A stretch of DNA of 64,000 nucleotides from Celoporthe dispersa. Its lineage: Eukaryota > Ascomycota > Sordariomycetes > Diaporthales > Cryphonectriaceae. This document shows, piece after piece, positions 1 through 11,799 of this stretch. The stretch is taken from positions 372,001 through 436,000 of the forward strand of contig WAID01000015.1 of NCBI GenBank assembly GCA_016584495.1, written 5' to 3'. The position numbers were made by a program, and so were the translations under genes. A model generated the notes under the pieces. The model was not told where the DNA came from. It saw only the letters and a list, made by a program, of their open reading frames with translations, and did not search any database. Position 1 is the first letter of the stretch; each line of letters starts with the position of its first letter.

Positions 1-195
1 AAGCAGCGACAACGCTTTCCCTCTCTCTCTCTCTTTCTCTCTCTGTGGTCAAGCCACCATCCAGATTCGTCTTCTTTCGGGTGTTGATAATCGTGATCAT
101 TCTCCGGTGTTCCTCCTCCTTCTCTTCTTCTTTTCTTGTGCCTCCTCTCCCCGCTCCCCTGCAGGACCCGCCGACCCACCCCCTTCGCACGACGC
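1..195. other. 3' flank with CT-rich tract
   Basis: Lies downstream of the carbonic anhydrase stop codon. It starts with a CT microsatellite (about 19-45) followed by T/C-rich sequence. No coding signal was seen; it is probably 3' UTR and spacer. Confidence 0.6.
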
Positions 196-1092
196 CTAGT
201 CCGTCAGGTTGTAGATCTTCTGGATGTCCTTGAGGGTGGAGGCGAAGTCGAACTTGAGGTCCTTGAGCAGGCCGTCCTTGAAGCCAAAGACCCAGCCGTG
301 GACGACGGGGAACTGGTTCTCGCTGTAGCTCTTCTGGACGGCGGCGGTCTTCATGACGTTCCTGCACTGCTCGATGACGTTGAGCTCGACGAGGCGGTCG
401 TAGCGGGCGCCCTCGTCGGCGATGGCGTCTAGCTCCCTCTCGTGCAGGCGGTAGACGTCGCGGATGTTGCGCAGCCAGGGGTTGAGCAGGCCCAGGTCCT
501 TGGGGGTCATGGCGGCCTTGACGCCGCCGCAGCCGTAGTGGCCGCAGACGACGATGTGCTTGACGCCCAGGTGCTCGACGGCGTAGTTAAGCACCGCCAT
601 GGCGTTGAGGTCGACGTTGCACACCAGGTTGGCGATGTTGCGGTGCACAAAGGCCTCGCCCGGCTCCAGGCCCGTGATCTGCTCCGCGGGGATGCGCGAG
701 TCGCTGCAACCGATCCAGAGGTAGTCGGGCGCCTGACCTGCGGTGAGGCGCGAGAAGAAGTCTGGGTCCGCCGCGCGCTTCTCGGCGGCCCAGCGCGTGT
801 TGTGTTCGAAGACGCGGTCGTGCGTCTCTTGTAGGTACTGCGACATCTCTTTCTTGCTCATGGTGCTGAGCAGGCGATTCCTGAAGGTGTCGGTGTTGTT
901 GTTGTTGTTGTTTTTGGGAGGTCCAGAAGCTGACGGAGGGTGGTTGCCGTGCGAGTGTGAGCTGCAGCCTCGTCGTTGTGGGTTATTTCCGAGGTTGATG
1001 ATGCTGTGGCTGCTGATGCTGCTGAGGCGAGGCGAACAGTGTGCAGGTCGCGAGAACTGAGCAATGTGAGGATAGAGACGTCCTCTTATCAT
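196..1092 (-). CDS. Beta-class carbonic anhydrase, probably mitochondrial
   Basis: Zinc enzyme interconverting CO2 and bicarbonate. It is a single open exon of 298 residues. The beta-class signature is clear: CSDSR around residues 129-133 (Cys ligand plus the Asp-Arg dyad) and HYGC around 185-188 (His and Cys ligands), with the usual EPGEAFVHRNIAN segment between them. The first 77 residues are Arg/Ser-rich, almost free of acidic residues, and contain an Asn run coded by AAC repeats; this looks like a mitochondrial leader. A second in-frame Met at 861 (MSKKEMSQYL) would give a 221-residue cytosolic form of usual family length, so dual targeting from two starts is possible (inference). A TATA-like element lies on the minus strand near 1494-1502. 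The next gene upstream on the same strand is oxalate decarboxylase. Confidence 0.93.
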   Translation of the reverse strand: MIRGRLYPHIAQFSRPAHCSPRLSSISSHSIINLGNNPQRRGCSSHSHGNHPPSASGPPKNNNNNNTDTFRNRLLSTMSKKEMSQYLQETHDRVFEHNTRWAAEKRAADPDFFSRLTAGQAPDYLWIGCSDSRIPAEQITGLEPGEAFVHRNIANLVCNVDLNAMAVLNYAVEHLGVKHIVVCGHYGCGGVKAAMTPKDLGLLNPWLRNIRDVYRLHERELDAIADEGARYDRLVELNVIEQCRNVMKTAAVQKSYSENQFPVVHGWVFGFKDGLLKDLKFDFASTLKDIQKIYNLTD

Positions 1093-2008
1093 GGCACTTT
1101 GGCAGTAGTTTCTTTCGTGTCAAGTAGTGAAGCGAGTCCTTGTCTTGATGACTTTTTGTTTGTCTGTTTTTTCTTTCTGTGTGGCCGGTAAATTGGTTCG
1201 TTGGTTGGGGGGGGGGAGAGAAAGAAAAAGCTGGACGTTGACGATGACGATCGACAGACGGGTCTTGTCAGGCCTAATCGGGCTTCGACGAGAAAAGCTC
1301 TCAGCTTCTTTTTAGCGCAGCTTGGCTGCTCTCAGCTTCTCTCCTAGCGCGGGGCACACCCGTCTAGTGGGGGTGCACGCTACGGGAGAGAAGTATCGCT
1401 GTACCTTTTCCTGTACCAACGCCCCCCGCCTGTGTTTTTTGTTTTTGGAGGGAGGGGAGGGAGGGGAGGGAGAGGAGGAGGGTTCAGCTGGCTACTTATA
1501 TACCTGAGAATCATAAGTTCACTACACGGTGATCGGCACGAGATATGCCAGTATGCAAGAGGGAGGTGTATTTTTAATCTTTCTTGGTATTTCCTTTGCA
1601 GGCAGGTCAATGTACGTGGGCGGGGACGCTGTGGGCGGTAAAGTGTATCATGTACATAGTATGTACTGTAAGCTTTCGGCTGGAGGTGTCACTGCAGCCA
1701 TACAGTATGAGTTGGGTTCCGAACACGGCAGAAACAAGACACCAAAACGAACGAGACTTGGCCGAAACAAGCGGGTGGTTACTATCTCGCCAAAGATGAC
1801 TACCAGGCCATTATTGTTCACGTGACACCCTCTACACCGCAAAAGTCAAACAAGGTATATATAAACATATAAATATATACACACATACATAAACATAAAT
1901 TCATGTTGATAAGTGCCCATGTACAAAAAAGGGTGTATGCTCGCCAAGGATGCAGGCTGTAGCCAATACCTGTGCAGACCAGCAGCAGGACCCGCCAGCA
2001 GTAGCTGA
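1093..2008. other. Intergenic, carbonic anhydrase 5' region
   Basis: Holds the presumed promoter of the carbonic anhydrase: a G-rich tract at 1448-1480 and a minus-strand TATA-like element near 1494-1502. An AT-rich ATATA stretch (1855-1895) close to the oxalate decarboxylase 3' end may carry its polyadenylation signals. No further gene seen. Confidence 0.5.
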
Positions 2009-3659
2009 TCAGGCAAAGAAGGTGACCTCCCTCCTCGTCTCCTCCACCGCGCCGTCCTCAAGAGACCGGGCCCTCGCAGCCGCCGTGGCCGTGCCCGCGG
2101 GCGCCGTCGTGCTGGAGCTCGAGCTTTCGCTGCCCAGCACCGCCGTCGCCAGCGCCGTCATGTTGGTCGGCCCCTGCTTGATGTACTGCTTCTCCTTGGG
2201 CAGGTTATCCCACACGCTCTCCGGCATGTGCAGGTGGTCCTGCACGACCTGCTTGGGCGTCAGGGCGAGCCACTGCGCGGCGCTGACGTCGCTGAACCTG
2301 GTGGCCTGCAGCACCTCGAGGAAGATGACGTCCTCGTCGCCCGTGTTCTCGACATAGTGCGAGGCCGCCTGCGGGATGTACCCGACGCTGCCCGCGGTAA
2401 AGTCAAAGGTGCGTGCCGACTCGGGGGCCTGGAAGACGGTGATGCGCGCCGAGCCCTGCAGGAAGTAGTTCCACTCGGGCGACGTCGTGTGCCAGTGGAT
2501 CTCGCGCATGGCGCCCGGCTGCACCGTCACCAGCGCTGCGGAGAAGTCGGACGCGATGGGGAAGGTCGTGGGGTCCAGGATCTTGACGGAGCCGCCGGGG
2601 ACCTGGTACGGCTCCTGCTCGGACCAGTGGTACGTCTGCGAGCTGTTGGTGCCGTCTACAGACCCCGCGGAGGAGGTGAGGTTCTGGCTGTCGTCGATGG
2701 TCTCGGGCTGAGGTGTTCCGTTGAAGATCTTTTCCACAAAGATTGGTCAGCAGGTTCATGATCATTATAGAGTCCAAGGTCTTTCTTCGGCATCACTTAC
2801 ATATAACTGATCCTGTGGGATGTCGTTAAAGGCACTCGGGTCCGCCTCAAAGTTCTTGGCCAGGACGCTGATAGGCGTGCGCAGGAACATCTCCGACACC
2901 AAAAAGGTCTCGTCCTCGCTAAACGCACCATCGTCAAACACAAGTAGGAACTCGACCCCCTCCCCGAAGGCCTGGATGCTGTGCGGCACGCCCGAGGGGA
3001 AGAACCACACATCCCCCGCGCAGACGTCATCCACAAACGTCGCCCCGGCCGTGTCGACCGACGAGACCCGCACGCACCCCTTCAGCACCAGCGACCACTC
3101 GTTGGCCGTGTGCCAGTGCAGCTCGCGGTACGCGTGGGGCCCCAGCCGCATGTCGACGCCCGCCATGGCCGTCGCGCTGGGCAGGACCTCCTCGTTCTCC
3201 TGCCGCGCCCAGCCCGCACCCGGGTCCGAGCCCTGGCGGTTGTGCGACAGGCCCAGGGGCCACATGGCCTGCGCCACGTCGCCCGTGTCGGTGCCCGGGA
3301 CCGAGTACACATCCGGGTTGATGCGCTCATAGTAGTACGTGCGCGGGCCCGGATCCGTCGCGCCGTAGCCGCCCCGGACAGGCTGGGGTACGTCTACGCT
3401 GTTGAAGTCGAGGTACAGCCCGAGCTTGTTGTCTGCGCCCTGGCCGTTGACATACTGCGGGTCGGCCACGTCTGCCGACTCGGACGGCGAGCTTGTGTCC
3501 GGCTCCGCCGCGAGGCCGCCCAGGAGGTCCGAGCTGCCGTACAGCGAGCCGGACGCGGCTGTCACGGTCGGGATGGGCGGGTCGATTCCGCCCACCGAGC
3601 CCGAGTTCTCACCATAGTCTCCCATTCTTGGAGAAAACAGGGTTAGCCAGACATGGCCC

Positions 3660-3696
<37 letters not shown>

Positions 3697-3859
3697 GTAT
3701 ATATATCTTGACTTTGATTTTGGGTGTATCGACATATGTTGTTGCTTCAGAGGGAAGAAGAGAGAATAGCTCAAGAACTTACTGAGGGGCTGGGGCTGCC
3801 AGGGCAAAGGGCATTGCCTGGAGCAGGCACAGCGCGATGAGAGCTTCCTGTGCGTACAT
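2009..3859 (-). CDS. Secreted bicupin oxalate decarboxylase (3 exons)
   Basis: Mn-dependent enzyme converting oxalate to formate and CO2. Exons: 3859-3783, 3626-2801, 2728-2009, giving 540 residues. Introns are 156 nt (phase 2) and 72 nt (phase 0); the second junction restores the family-typical LYIFNGTPQ. Exon 1 is a signal peptide (MYAQEALIALCLLQAMPFALA). Cupin 1 carries HWH with a downstream Glu (ELHWHTANEW) and the distal His in PSGVPHS. Cupin 2 carries EIHWHTTSPEW and the distal His in ASHYVENTG. These are the four ligands expected per metal site, so both sites look intact. Intron 1 contains an (AC)n(AT)n microsatellite. Fungal relatives are secreted, acid-induced enzymes used in oxalate detoxification and pH control. 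Confidence 0.93.
3665..3706 (+). repeat. (AC)n(AT)n microsatellite in intron
   Basis: About ten CA units run directly into AT units inside intron 1 of the oxalate decarboxylase gene. The same compound AC-then-AT repeat recurs in the last intron of the amino-acid transporter gene. Confidence 0.85.
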
Positions 3860-4048
3860 GGTATCTGTTAAATATACTGTATGTACGATTTTAACGAGGG
3901 CTGACGAGGACAAGAGGTGGTGAAGCCTGTTTATGCTGTTGAATAAAGGGCTGAGCAGTAGGGAGGTAGGCAGCACATCGAGCAGTGTGGTGAGAGAGAG
4001 AGACACAGAGACCGAAAGACTGAGACACCCTCGAGGAGATGGTCCGTT

Positions 4049-4058
4049 CTTTATATAT
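4049..4058 (-). promoter_or_regulatory. TATA box of oxalate decarboxylase gene
   Basis: The minus strand reads ATATATAAAG about 190 nt upstream of the oxalate decarboxylase ATG, a plausible distance for a fungal gene with a 5' UTR. The pyrimidine-rich stretch between it and the ATG fits a transcription start region. Function is inferred from position only. Confidence 0.45.
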
Positions 4059-4099
4059 TTGAGCACAACCTCGTGAACCGTAGTACGTAGTCACACATT

Positions 4100-7000
4100 G
4101 TCAACCAGGCCCCGTCCTGTAAGTCAGCGGGGAGCAGTGACTCCAAAGAGAGGCCTTGCAACAAAACAGGCCACTCATCTCGGCGGAAAGGGTCCGGTCC
4201 TAGCGGGGGTGTGATTCTGATGGGGGGTGTGTTTGTGTGTGGATAGGAAAGGAGGGGGTAGTTTACAAGAACCGCCCTCCTACACAACAAGCCAGGCCCG
4301 TATCCATCCAATCACCCGTTCACTGCTACGGTACATAGAGGCAATGGCGCCGAGGACTCTCAATCATGGTGCAAAACAAGGGTATAATATCGCAGGCTCC
4401 TCTATCGAGTAGACCAAGTATGGAGAAACCCTGTCTGATATTGAGGGGGCATGGAAGCGAGGCGTGCCCGTGCGAAAACGGAATGGACAGGACCAGAGGG
4501 CCAGCCCTGGTCGGTCTGGCAGTGGACAGCTCCGCAGATGTGCATCTCGTCACGATACCACGCACAAATAACATGTCGAAGAGGGCAAACAAAAAGCGGA
4601 GACCCAGGCGTGATGTCATCTGGACATAACCAGGGCTGGACGGTGGTTGCAAGGGGGATCGATCCAGCCTGTTGTAGGTACTCGTGGAGAAAAAAAAAGA
4701 TCACGATGAGCCCCAGCCGGCCCCCCTTGAGGTTGTTTGTCTATGCATCTCACATCTCTCAAGAAGAGGAGGAGGACAAAAAAATAGTCCCGCAAATATC
4801 TCGGCATCGGGAAAAGGACGTCCAAACTTGGGATGTTTACCTTTTATGGGTAGCGATTTGCGTGGTGTACACGGGTCAGGTGATGGGTTTTTTGTTCCTG
4901 GTTTATTTATAGAACAATTTGTTAGTTTCCCCAACATCACATTCACACTTATGCAGGCGTAGAGGTGCCGATGATACCTTGGTGATTGTACGCTACCGTA
5001 CCCTGCATAAGTACCTGAGGAGATCGTGCCTATAAAGGCTGGCTCGGGTCTGGTCGAAGCCCGGGACCAGGGCACTAACCGCTGCGGAGGCAGAGGGGAT
5101 CACATCTTGTTTCCTCGAGAGCAGAACCTCCTCTTCACCCCGAGTAATGCTACTCTGCGAGACAACGGTTGGGCATCACATCCACACTATCAGCATAGGT
5201 AACCAGGGGGAGGGGGCCAGAGAGGGGGGGGGGAACACCACTGATTGACAACCAAAGGCGAGGGAGGCGGTGGACACCCCGGTCGGTCGTCCGAAGGTCG
5301 TTTAATTACTGCATAAGTCTGAGCGTTCTGTTGGCTGGGTTGTTGTGGTCTGGCCACCTGGACTTCCAGGTAAGAGAACAATTAATCAGACCATCGAGGC
5401 ACTGCTACCCTCGATCGCCGTGACTGCAACCACGCTTCGGAGAGGCACTGACAGGTGTTTCCTTGGACAAGACTCCTCTTGAAAATTGAATTACGTCAGG
5501 TTTTAAGAACAAGGGCGCCCAAGTTTCCTCGGCTCACAGATTTATGCTTTTTTTTTTGGTCCCTCTCTCTTCTTCACTTTCTCCTTTTTAATTATCTACT
5601 TCGGACGGATTAACCACTGGAAGTACGGTGGAAACTTGCGAGTCGTATGTCCCGAGCATGAGTGATGAATCAGTCTATTCCACCCCCTCACAACACAAAC
5701 TGGTTTGGTTATGGTGTAAAGGATTGCCGGCAATCTCTCCCACGCCGCCATTCCGTCTATTCCGAAGGGATGTCGTGCATGTCATCGCTGCCCCCCCCCC
5801 CCCTAGTGCCGCTTTTGCCGTACTGTCCGAGTCAATGCCGAGAAGGCCAACTCCAGGCCCCGTGCTACGAATTCCTTACTATGGGTAGGTAGAATGCAGG
5901 AGGAGTGGACGCGTCTATGGCTGGCTGGAGATCTTGAACACGGCCTGGGGACGTTGCAGTTAGCTGACAAGTTGCCAAAGCAGGCATTCAGAAGATGTGA
6001 CGCTCTGGGAGCCTGCATGTGACATAGGATGGCGCGCAAAGAACATGCAAATCAGAATTCGAGGTTGCGGGATGTGACGTCCACACCGTCCACATAATTA
6101 ATCTATAAATAAGTACTTTACCGCCTCCCACCACCCCCTCCCTTTTCCCCCTCCCTCCTGCAAGCTGCAACATTAACTAGGGAATGCAAGAGGGCGGAAT
6201 TCTACCCTATATTGGCCTGCACTTCCTGTTGTCTGCGGGGAGAGGCCCGCAAGGCTAGCTGATCCTTGCTGTTGAGCTTCCTAGTTGGTAATCATCCGAG
6301 TGGCTCTTTGACGACTACTATTGCTCGTGACCCACAAGCAGCGCAACTCTTGCACGTCCCATCAGGACGGCAGAAGATGACGGATCTGGTGGGACCTTGG
6401 AGGGCTTTGATGGCACGACGCGGATGGAGCTGCAGAGTGAGGATCGTCAATGGTATCGGTGAGGAGAGAGCACTGTACCTTGCTCTCTCTCTCTCTCTCT
6501 CTCTCTTTCAATGTATGCCCGGCTGAGGGAGACAGGAAGATGGCTGTCAATTGAGCCTGCACATTCTAAACATATTAGTACTTGTAGATCATGTACCCTT
6601 GAAGGTGAACAACGTCACAAGACGCCGGGTGGTAATCCGTCTGAACGTGTTTGAGCCCAACGCGATGCCAGTCCCAAACATCCTGGCACGGCGTACATAT
6701 GCACGTTGGTAAGGTGGTAATTCATAGCCGACGAGCAGCTCGTCCAGGATTTGGCCCACGGCGTAAGCTCGGCATTGACCTTGAGCATGGGACGAGGCCT
6801 GTACAGCACCCATGCCCATAAGTTTAGCAGCTGGTCCTATACAGACGATATTGTAGTCCGAGTCAGCTGGGGAGTTGGCAACTCTAACGCGATGGTCAAT
6901 TGAGAGCTGTGATGACAGCAAGCCTGGGGAGCCTCGGACGTGAGATTAAGCTTTCTCGTTGCGTCTAGGCGACGCGCCAAGAACGCGATATGCATGCTCG

Positions 7001-8658
7001 GCTCGGGGAATATCAGTATCAGATTGATAAAGGGGTACACAGTGTTCAAACAGTATTATGCGCCAGAATGCTCTAATGCGCTGATCAAAAAAAAAAAAAA
7101 AAAGGTTGTGAGCATGCTTAACAGAGGCAAGAAGAGAAGAGGGAAAAAGACCCAGAACCACCAAGGCTGTGAGCTTCTAAAAGGCTGCGGTGGCAACCGC
7201 TGGTCCAGGGCGAAGCCTTGGCAAATTGAGCATGGGGACGATCGAGATCTGAGGGCGACAAGCGTCATATGCAGTGACACTTAGAGTGCATATGATGTAC
7301 GTATGCATGCCAAGTCACATGGTCAGCCACGGAGGTAGTAGATTCTGTTCAGTTTGACCTCAAAAATGGATTGGGATCTTCCTGGGCTGGCACATGACCT
7401 GGAAAAGATCTCCCAAGCAACACTACTCTACCTACCCAGAAAGTTCAAGTCAAAACTGGTCTCAACCGACTCTCACATTTACTAGTAACATGCATCAAAG
7501 GAACAAAACGGAAAGAAACAAAGAAGAAAAAGAACCGGCAATTTATCCAGCTAAAATAGACACCTTAATACTCGAGAGGCTTGCCATGTTGACAGCTCTA
7601 GGGAACTCATCATGATATCGAGTCAACAGCGGATGATCCACCATATCAGGCTCGTAAATCAGCTAGCCAACACATATTTTCTATACCAGGCTCATCTGTC
7701 TTGGGGGAGTTAGGAAATCTGTTACTGCGCTGAAGAGATGAGAGCTGAATAATGTTGGAATCTATCCATTTTACAAGGACTATCCAGGAATATGTTAATT
7801 ACTTTCATTTTTTTTCTTCTTTCATTTTTTCTCCCTTTTTTTTCTGAGCTGTAAAACAATACACAACACGCCTTTGCTCCATATATTGATTCCCAGTACA
7901 CGAAAAAAAAGAAGAGCAAGGGGGGGAGGGTCAGATCTTCCATAGACATATGAGAAGTAGCTGGGAGAGCAATGATGAATGAAGGGAATGAGAAATACGA
8001 GCACGCACAATCAAGCCTGTAGATTCAAGTGTTTGAACAAGTACTAGAGTGTCTTCTTCAGGCCAGCAATTGCACCTTATCCCAGCCTCTAAGCCGACTA
8101 TGAGTGAAAACAAAGCACCAGCTGAGTAGGCCTCGAGGGAGGTGTTCAGACTCTCAGTTCCAGCTCACTACCAAGTATGGATTTTGTCAAAACCCAGGCT
8201 TGGTTCATGATCTGGTGTTGGTGGTTACCCCACTCAGCCTCTCTCAACGACATCGACATCACCAGCTGGCTTGTCGGCCAGTCGACTTTAGTTGACCCTC
8301 AGGAGATACTCAGGAAGGATTGAGTTTTCGAGGTCAACAGCCTACCTACTCGGTACGTTCCATCCTTTTCCCTCCTGCCAAGGAGCGCAGAACCAATACT
8401 TGTTTCGTTTACCAGTGCAAGCCAGCTCAAACGTTGGCACCTTTCTCCCTTCCAGCCAGCTTCTCTCCTGTTGTTGAGTCCCCTCTCATTCGGAGCGCCC
8501 TTTCTTCCTCAGCCATCTTTCCTCCCCAGCCAGCCTCTCACCTTAGCCACCTACCGAAAAACTCCAGCACACCTCGTACAACGCACCGTAAGTCAAGCAC
8601 CTCATCCCCTCTCCAAGCCCATCTGACACCTCCCAAGACGCGACAACAAACCTCAACA
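4100..8658. other. 4.5 kb gene-poor region
   Basis: No open frame here has recognisable domains, biased codon use or convincing splice sites. Base composition shifts between GC-rich and AT-rich patches (about 7400-7900 is AT-rich). Simple repeats: C10 near 5791, (CT)n at 6481-6507, A18 near 7087. A 110-codon minus-strand frame at 6921-6589 was inspected but resembles nothing I know. The last 350 bases are CT- and CCAGC-rich, typical of a fungal promoter and 5' UTR for the gene at 8659. Confidence 0.5.
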
Positions 8659-9447
8659 ATGGCGCGTGTCAAGAAGCCCGCCCCTAACACGCGCAAGGCC
8701 AAAGGCCAAGGCCACGGCCGCCGCGAGTACCACCCCCGAGCCCCGTTCCTCAAGAGAGAGAAGCAGCCCAAGACCACCAGCCTGCCCTCGTGTTTCTCCA
8801 GTGCTCACTTCGCCAGCCTCATCAAGCTTGACGAGGAGATCCAAGACATGCTCCGCCGTGGCGGAAAGGGCAAGTTCCGCCCGGACGAGCACGTCAGGAA
8901 GCAGCTCAAGGATGTCGTCCTGGCATTCATCGCCATTGTCATGCAGCGTCGCAGCGTCCACTGCTCTCCTTCGGTCCTGCGCCTCGCCCTTCGGATCCAT
9001 AGCGGCGCCCTCGACGGCAAAATTCCCTGCCTCGCGATCTTCTTCCGAACCTTGGCCAGAGTGCCGGCCAGACTCGCGGCCGACGAGCGGCTGAGACGCC
9101 TGTTGCCGGTGCACAGCCGTGAGGCTGGCAACATGGCGCTGGTCAAGTACGGAGAGCCCATGGAGACCGATGGTTTCCCTCTGTGGGCTCAGCAGGCCGA
9201 GAAGAACGGATCCCAAGAGGACGGCGTGCTGAGCGATGAGGCGATGCTGATGGACCATGACGACACCCCAACCTGGTTCGTCCGCGTCGCTCCGCAGGAT
9301 GGCCTGCAGACTGCCGGACATGGTGAGAAGAAGGACCCTCACGAGGTCAACGGAGGCCACGATGGAGACATGGAGATGGATGATGGTGGACACACAGGTG
9401 TTGAGGGTCTTATTCTGGAGATGGACAACCTGGGCCTTCAAGGTTAG
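8659..9447 (+). CDS. Conserved-looking hypothetical basic protein
   Basis: Single exon, 262 residues. The ATG at 8659 sits in a good context (CAACAATGGC). The same frame stays open upstream to 8320, but that part is low-complexity and CT-rich like a 5' UTR. Residues 1-40 are strongly basic (MARVKKPAPNTRKAKGQGHG). The middle (about 50-170) is predicted helical, with LDEEIQDMLRRGGKG and a hydrophobic VVLAFIAIVMQ segment. The tail is acidic and Gly/His/Asp-rich (GGHDGDMEMDDGG). GC-rich third positions and no intron support a real gene. I do not recognise the family. The basic N-terminus suggests nucleic-acid binding or nuclear/nucleolar location (inference). Confidence 0.75.
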   Translation: MARVKKPAPNTRKAKGQGHGRREYHPRAPFLKREKQPKTTSLPSCFSSAHFASLIKLDEEIQDMLRRGGKGKFRPDEHVRKQLKDVVLAFIAIVMQRRSVHCSPSVLRLALRIHSGALDGKIPCLAIFFRTLARVPARLAADERLRRLLPVHSREAGNMALVKYGEPMETDGFPLWAQQAEKNGSQEDGVLSDEAMLMDHDDTPTWFVRVAPQDGLQTAGHGEKKDPHEVNGGHDGDMEMDDGGHTGVEGLILEMDNLGLQG

Positions 9448-10173
9448 GGGTGAGAGGCGGGAGTCATCACCTGCCAGGTCTTCTAAGGGGATTGTCATGA
9501 ATATGCAAGGAAGATAGATACCAAGCCCCTCCTCGAGGTGTTCTCAGAGTATCTATTACAGTATTGTCTTCCCACAGCGCGTTCTAGAAAATGGACCACT
9601 TTGACCTATCGATGACACATCTCTCTCTCTCTCCCTCTCAATGTCCCTCTCTGGATCTCATCTTGAATTATTAGCATTTCCCGTCACCTTTTGTGCTCGT
9701 CTCTTGACAATTCTTCCCCCGTCTCACCATCGATTTACCCAACCAGGCCGTTTTTGGAAGAGATGACGTCTAGTCATATCTCTAAAACACAGCATAGTAA
9801 AATTCAAGACACCTGAAAATTGGATGCGTTCGAATCATGTTTTGACAAGCAGTAAGATGGAAACTCGCCCCCCCCCCCTCCAAAAAAAAATAGTAGACAG
9901 GACCGACAATGATCAGTTAATACTAACGATACTTAACAGTCCAGGGGACCACCCCTGCTGTTGGGAAGATGCACGGGCCAACACCAAAAACTCTCAGCGG
10001 CCGATCCCTGTCCTCACCCACCCCCAGCCCAAACTCGCCCGCTCACTCATCGCGATACCAGCATCAAACATCGCCCTGAGAGGTGGTGACCCCTCCACCA
10101 GCTGGCCACATCGCCTGAGAACACCACATGCTGCCAGGAGCACCTCTCCTCTAGACCCTTATTCTCATCCAAG
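9448..10173. other. Intergenic
   Basis: 3' end of the unknown gene, a (TC)n tract at 9622-9645, a C10/A9 homopolymer pair near 9869-9890, then C-rich sequence leading to the SET-domain gene. No gene seen. Confidence 0.5.
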
Positions 10174-11799
10174 ATGACAGACACATTATTTGAAGCGCAG
10201 ACTGCCAGCTTCATGGCCTGGTTCAAGAGCCAGCCGGGCACGACCTTGCACGACGACATTGAGATCCAGGACCTGCGGGGCCGGGGCGCAGGTCGAGGCA
10301 TAAGCAAGTGAAAGACCCTCCTCGCAGGGCCTGACCTCGACTATCCACGAGACCGTTCCGTGCAGCTAACAGCCCACCTCCAAACAGTCGCCACGTCCGA
10401 CATCCCCGCAGACACGACGCTCTTCACGATCCCCCGCGCATCCATCATCAGCAGGGAGACCTCCTCACTGGTCAAGAGGCTACCGGAGGTGTTCGACCCG
10501 GCCACACACGCCCGGGCCGATGACGACGAGGACCACGACATGGACCACGACTCGTCTTCCTCCTCGGACGACGGCGGCGGCGCCCACCAGCAGGACTCAT
10601 GGACGACCCTCATCCTGATCCTGATCCACGAGCACCTCCAGGGCCCCCGCTCCGCCTGGAAGCCCTACCTGGATGTCCTCCCCGCAGGCCCCTCCGCCTT
10701 CAGCACCCCCATGTTCTGGTCGGCCGAGGAGCTGGCGGCCCTGCAGGCGAGCCCCGTGGCGGCCAAGGTGGGCCGCGAGGAGGCAGAGGAGATGATCCGC
10801 ACCAAGATCGTGCCCGTCATCCGCGCGCACGAGGACGCCTTCTACCCGCCCGGGGCGGAGAGACTGGGCGATGACGACCTGGTGCAGCTCGGGTTCAGGA
10901 TGGGGAGCGTGATCATGGCGTACGCCTTCGACCTGGAGAAGGACGAGGACGATGAGAGCGGCGGCGAGAACGGCGACGAGGCGGGCGGCGACGGCTGGGT
11001 CGAGGACCGCGAGGGGCGCACCCTGCTGGGCATGGTCCCCATGGCCGACATCCTCAACGCCGACGCCTCCTTCAACGCGCACATCGAGCACGGCGACGAC
11101 GCCCTGGCCGCCACCACCCTGCGGCCCATCCGCCGGGGCGAGGAGGTCCTCAACTACTACGGGCCCCTGAGCAACGGCGAGCTGCTGCGGCGGTACGGCT
11201 ACGTGACGCCCGCCCACAGGCGGTGGGACCTGGTCGACCTCGCCTGGGACCGCGTGCTCGCCGCCCTGCGGGCCCAGCTGGGCTTCGCGCCCGCCGACGA
11301 CGACGAGTGGGACGGCGTCCTGGGCCAGCTCGGCGACGACGAGCTGCTCGAGGAAGACGCCTTCGTGATCGAGCGTGGCGCCGCGGACCCGGACGCCGAG
11401 GGCCGCGTGGCCGAGGTCACGGGCACGGCGTGCGTGCCCGAGGAGCTGCTCGCACAGCTCAGGGAGGTGACCAGGGCTGCCAGGAGGGCCAGGCCCGCCG
11501 CGGTCCCCGACAAGGTGGCGAGGGACAGGGCCATCTACTCGGCCCTCGCGGCGGCCCTGGACGAGAGGGCGAGGGAGTACGGCACGACGGCGGAGCAGGA
11601 CATGGGGCTCTACGAGGAGGGCAAGAAGGAGAGCCGCCGCCGCGGGGCCCTGGACCGCAGGATGATGGCGCTGGACGTCAGGATCGGCGAGAAGGTGCTG
11701 CTGAGGGAGGTGCAGGACGCGGTGAGGGCCAGGCTGGCGGAGCTTGCCGAGGCCGCCAGGGACGGCGATGGGCGGAGCGCCAAGCGGCGGAGGATATGA
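10174..11799 (+). CDS. SET-domain protein lysine methyltransferase (Rkm4/SETD6 type)
   Basis: Predicted AdoMet-dependent lysine methyltransferase. Yeast Rkm4 in this family methylates ribosomal protein L42 (family knowledge). Exons 10174-10303 and 10388-11799 give 513 residues. The join reads GRGIIATSDIPADTTLF, matching the family start of the SET fold. Exon 1 has the typical WFKSQPGTTLHDDIEIQDLRG. The split SET domain shows FTIPRASII, LILIHEHLQGPRSAWKPYLD, then MVPMADILNADA...HIEHGDDA and the cofactor/catalytic region EEVLNYYGPLSNGELLRRYGY. A Rubisco-LSMT-like substrate-binding C-terminal half follows, ending in a basic RSAKRRRI. The acidic insert at about residues 70-100 (DDDEDHDMDHDSSSSSDDGG) is lineage-type low complexity. 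The intron has a GC donor (see separate entry). Confidence 0.9.
10304..10387 (+). other. GC-AG intron in the SET gene
   Basis: The 84-nt intron starts GCAAGT and ends CAAACAG, with a CTGAC branch-point-like motif at about 10331. No GT donor nearby restores the frame, whereas this one gives a perfect family match across the junction. GC-AG introns are about 1% of fungal introns and need an otherwise strong donor, as seen here. Confidence 0.8.

Noticed and set aside
5043..5075. Inverted repeat around CTGGTC/GACCAG resembling a T arm
   Set aside because: Short stem only; the rest of a tRNA cloverleaf is absent.
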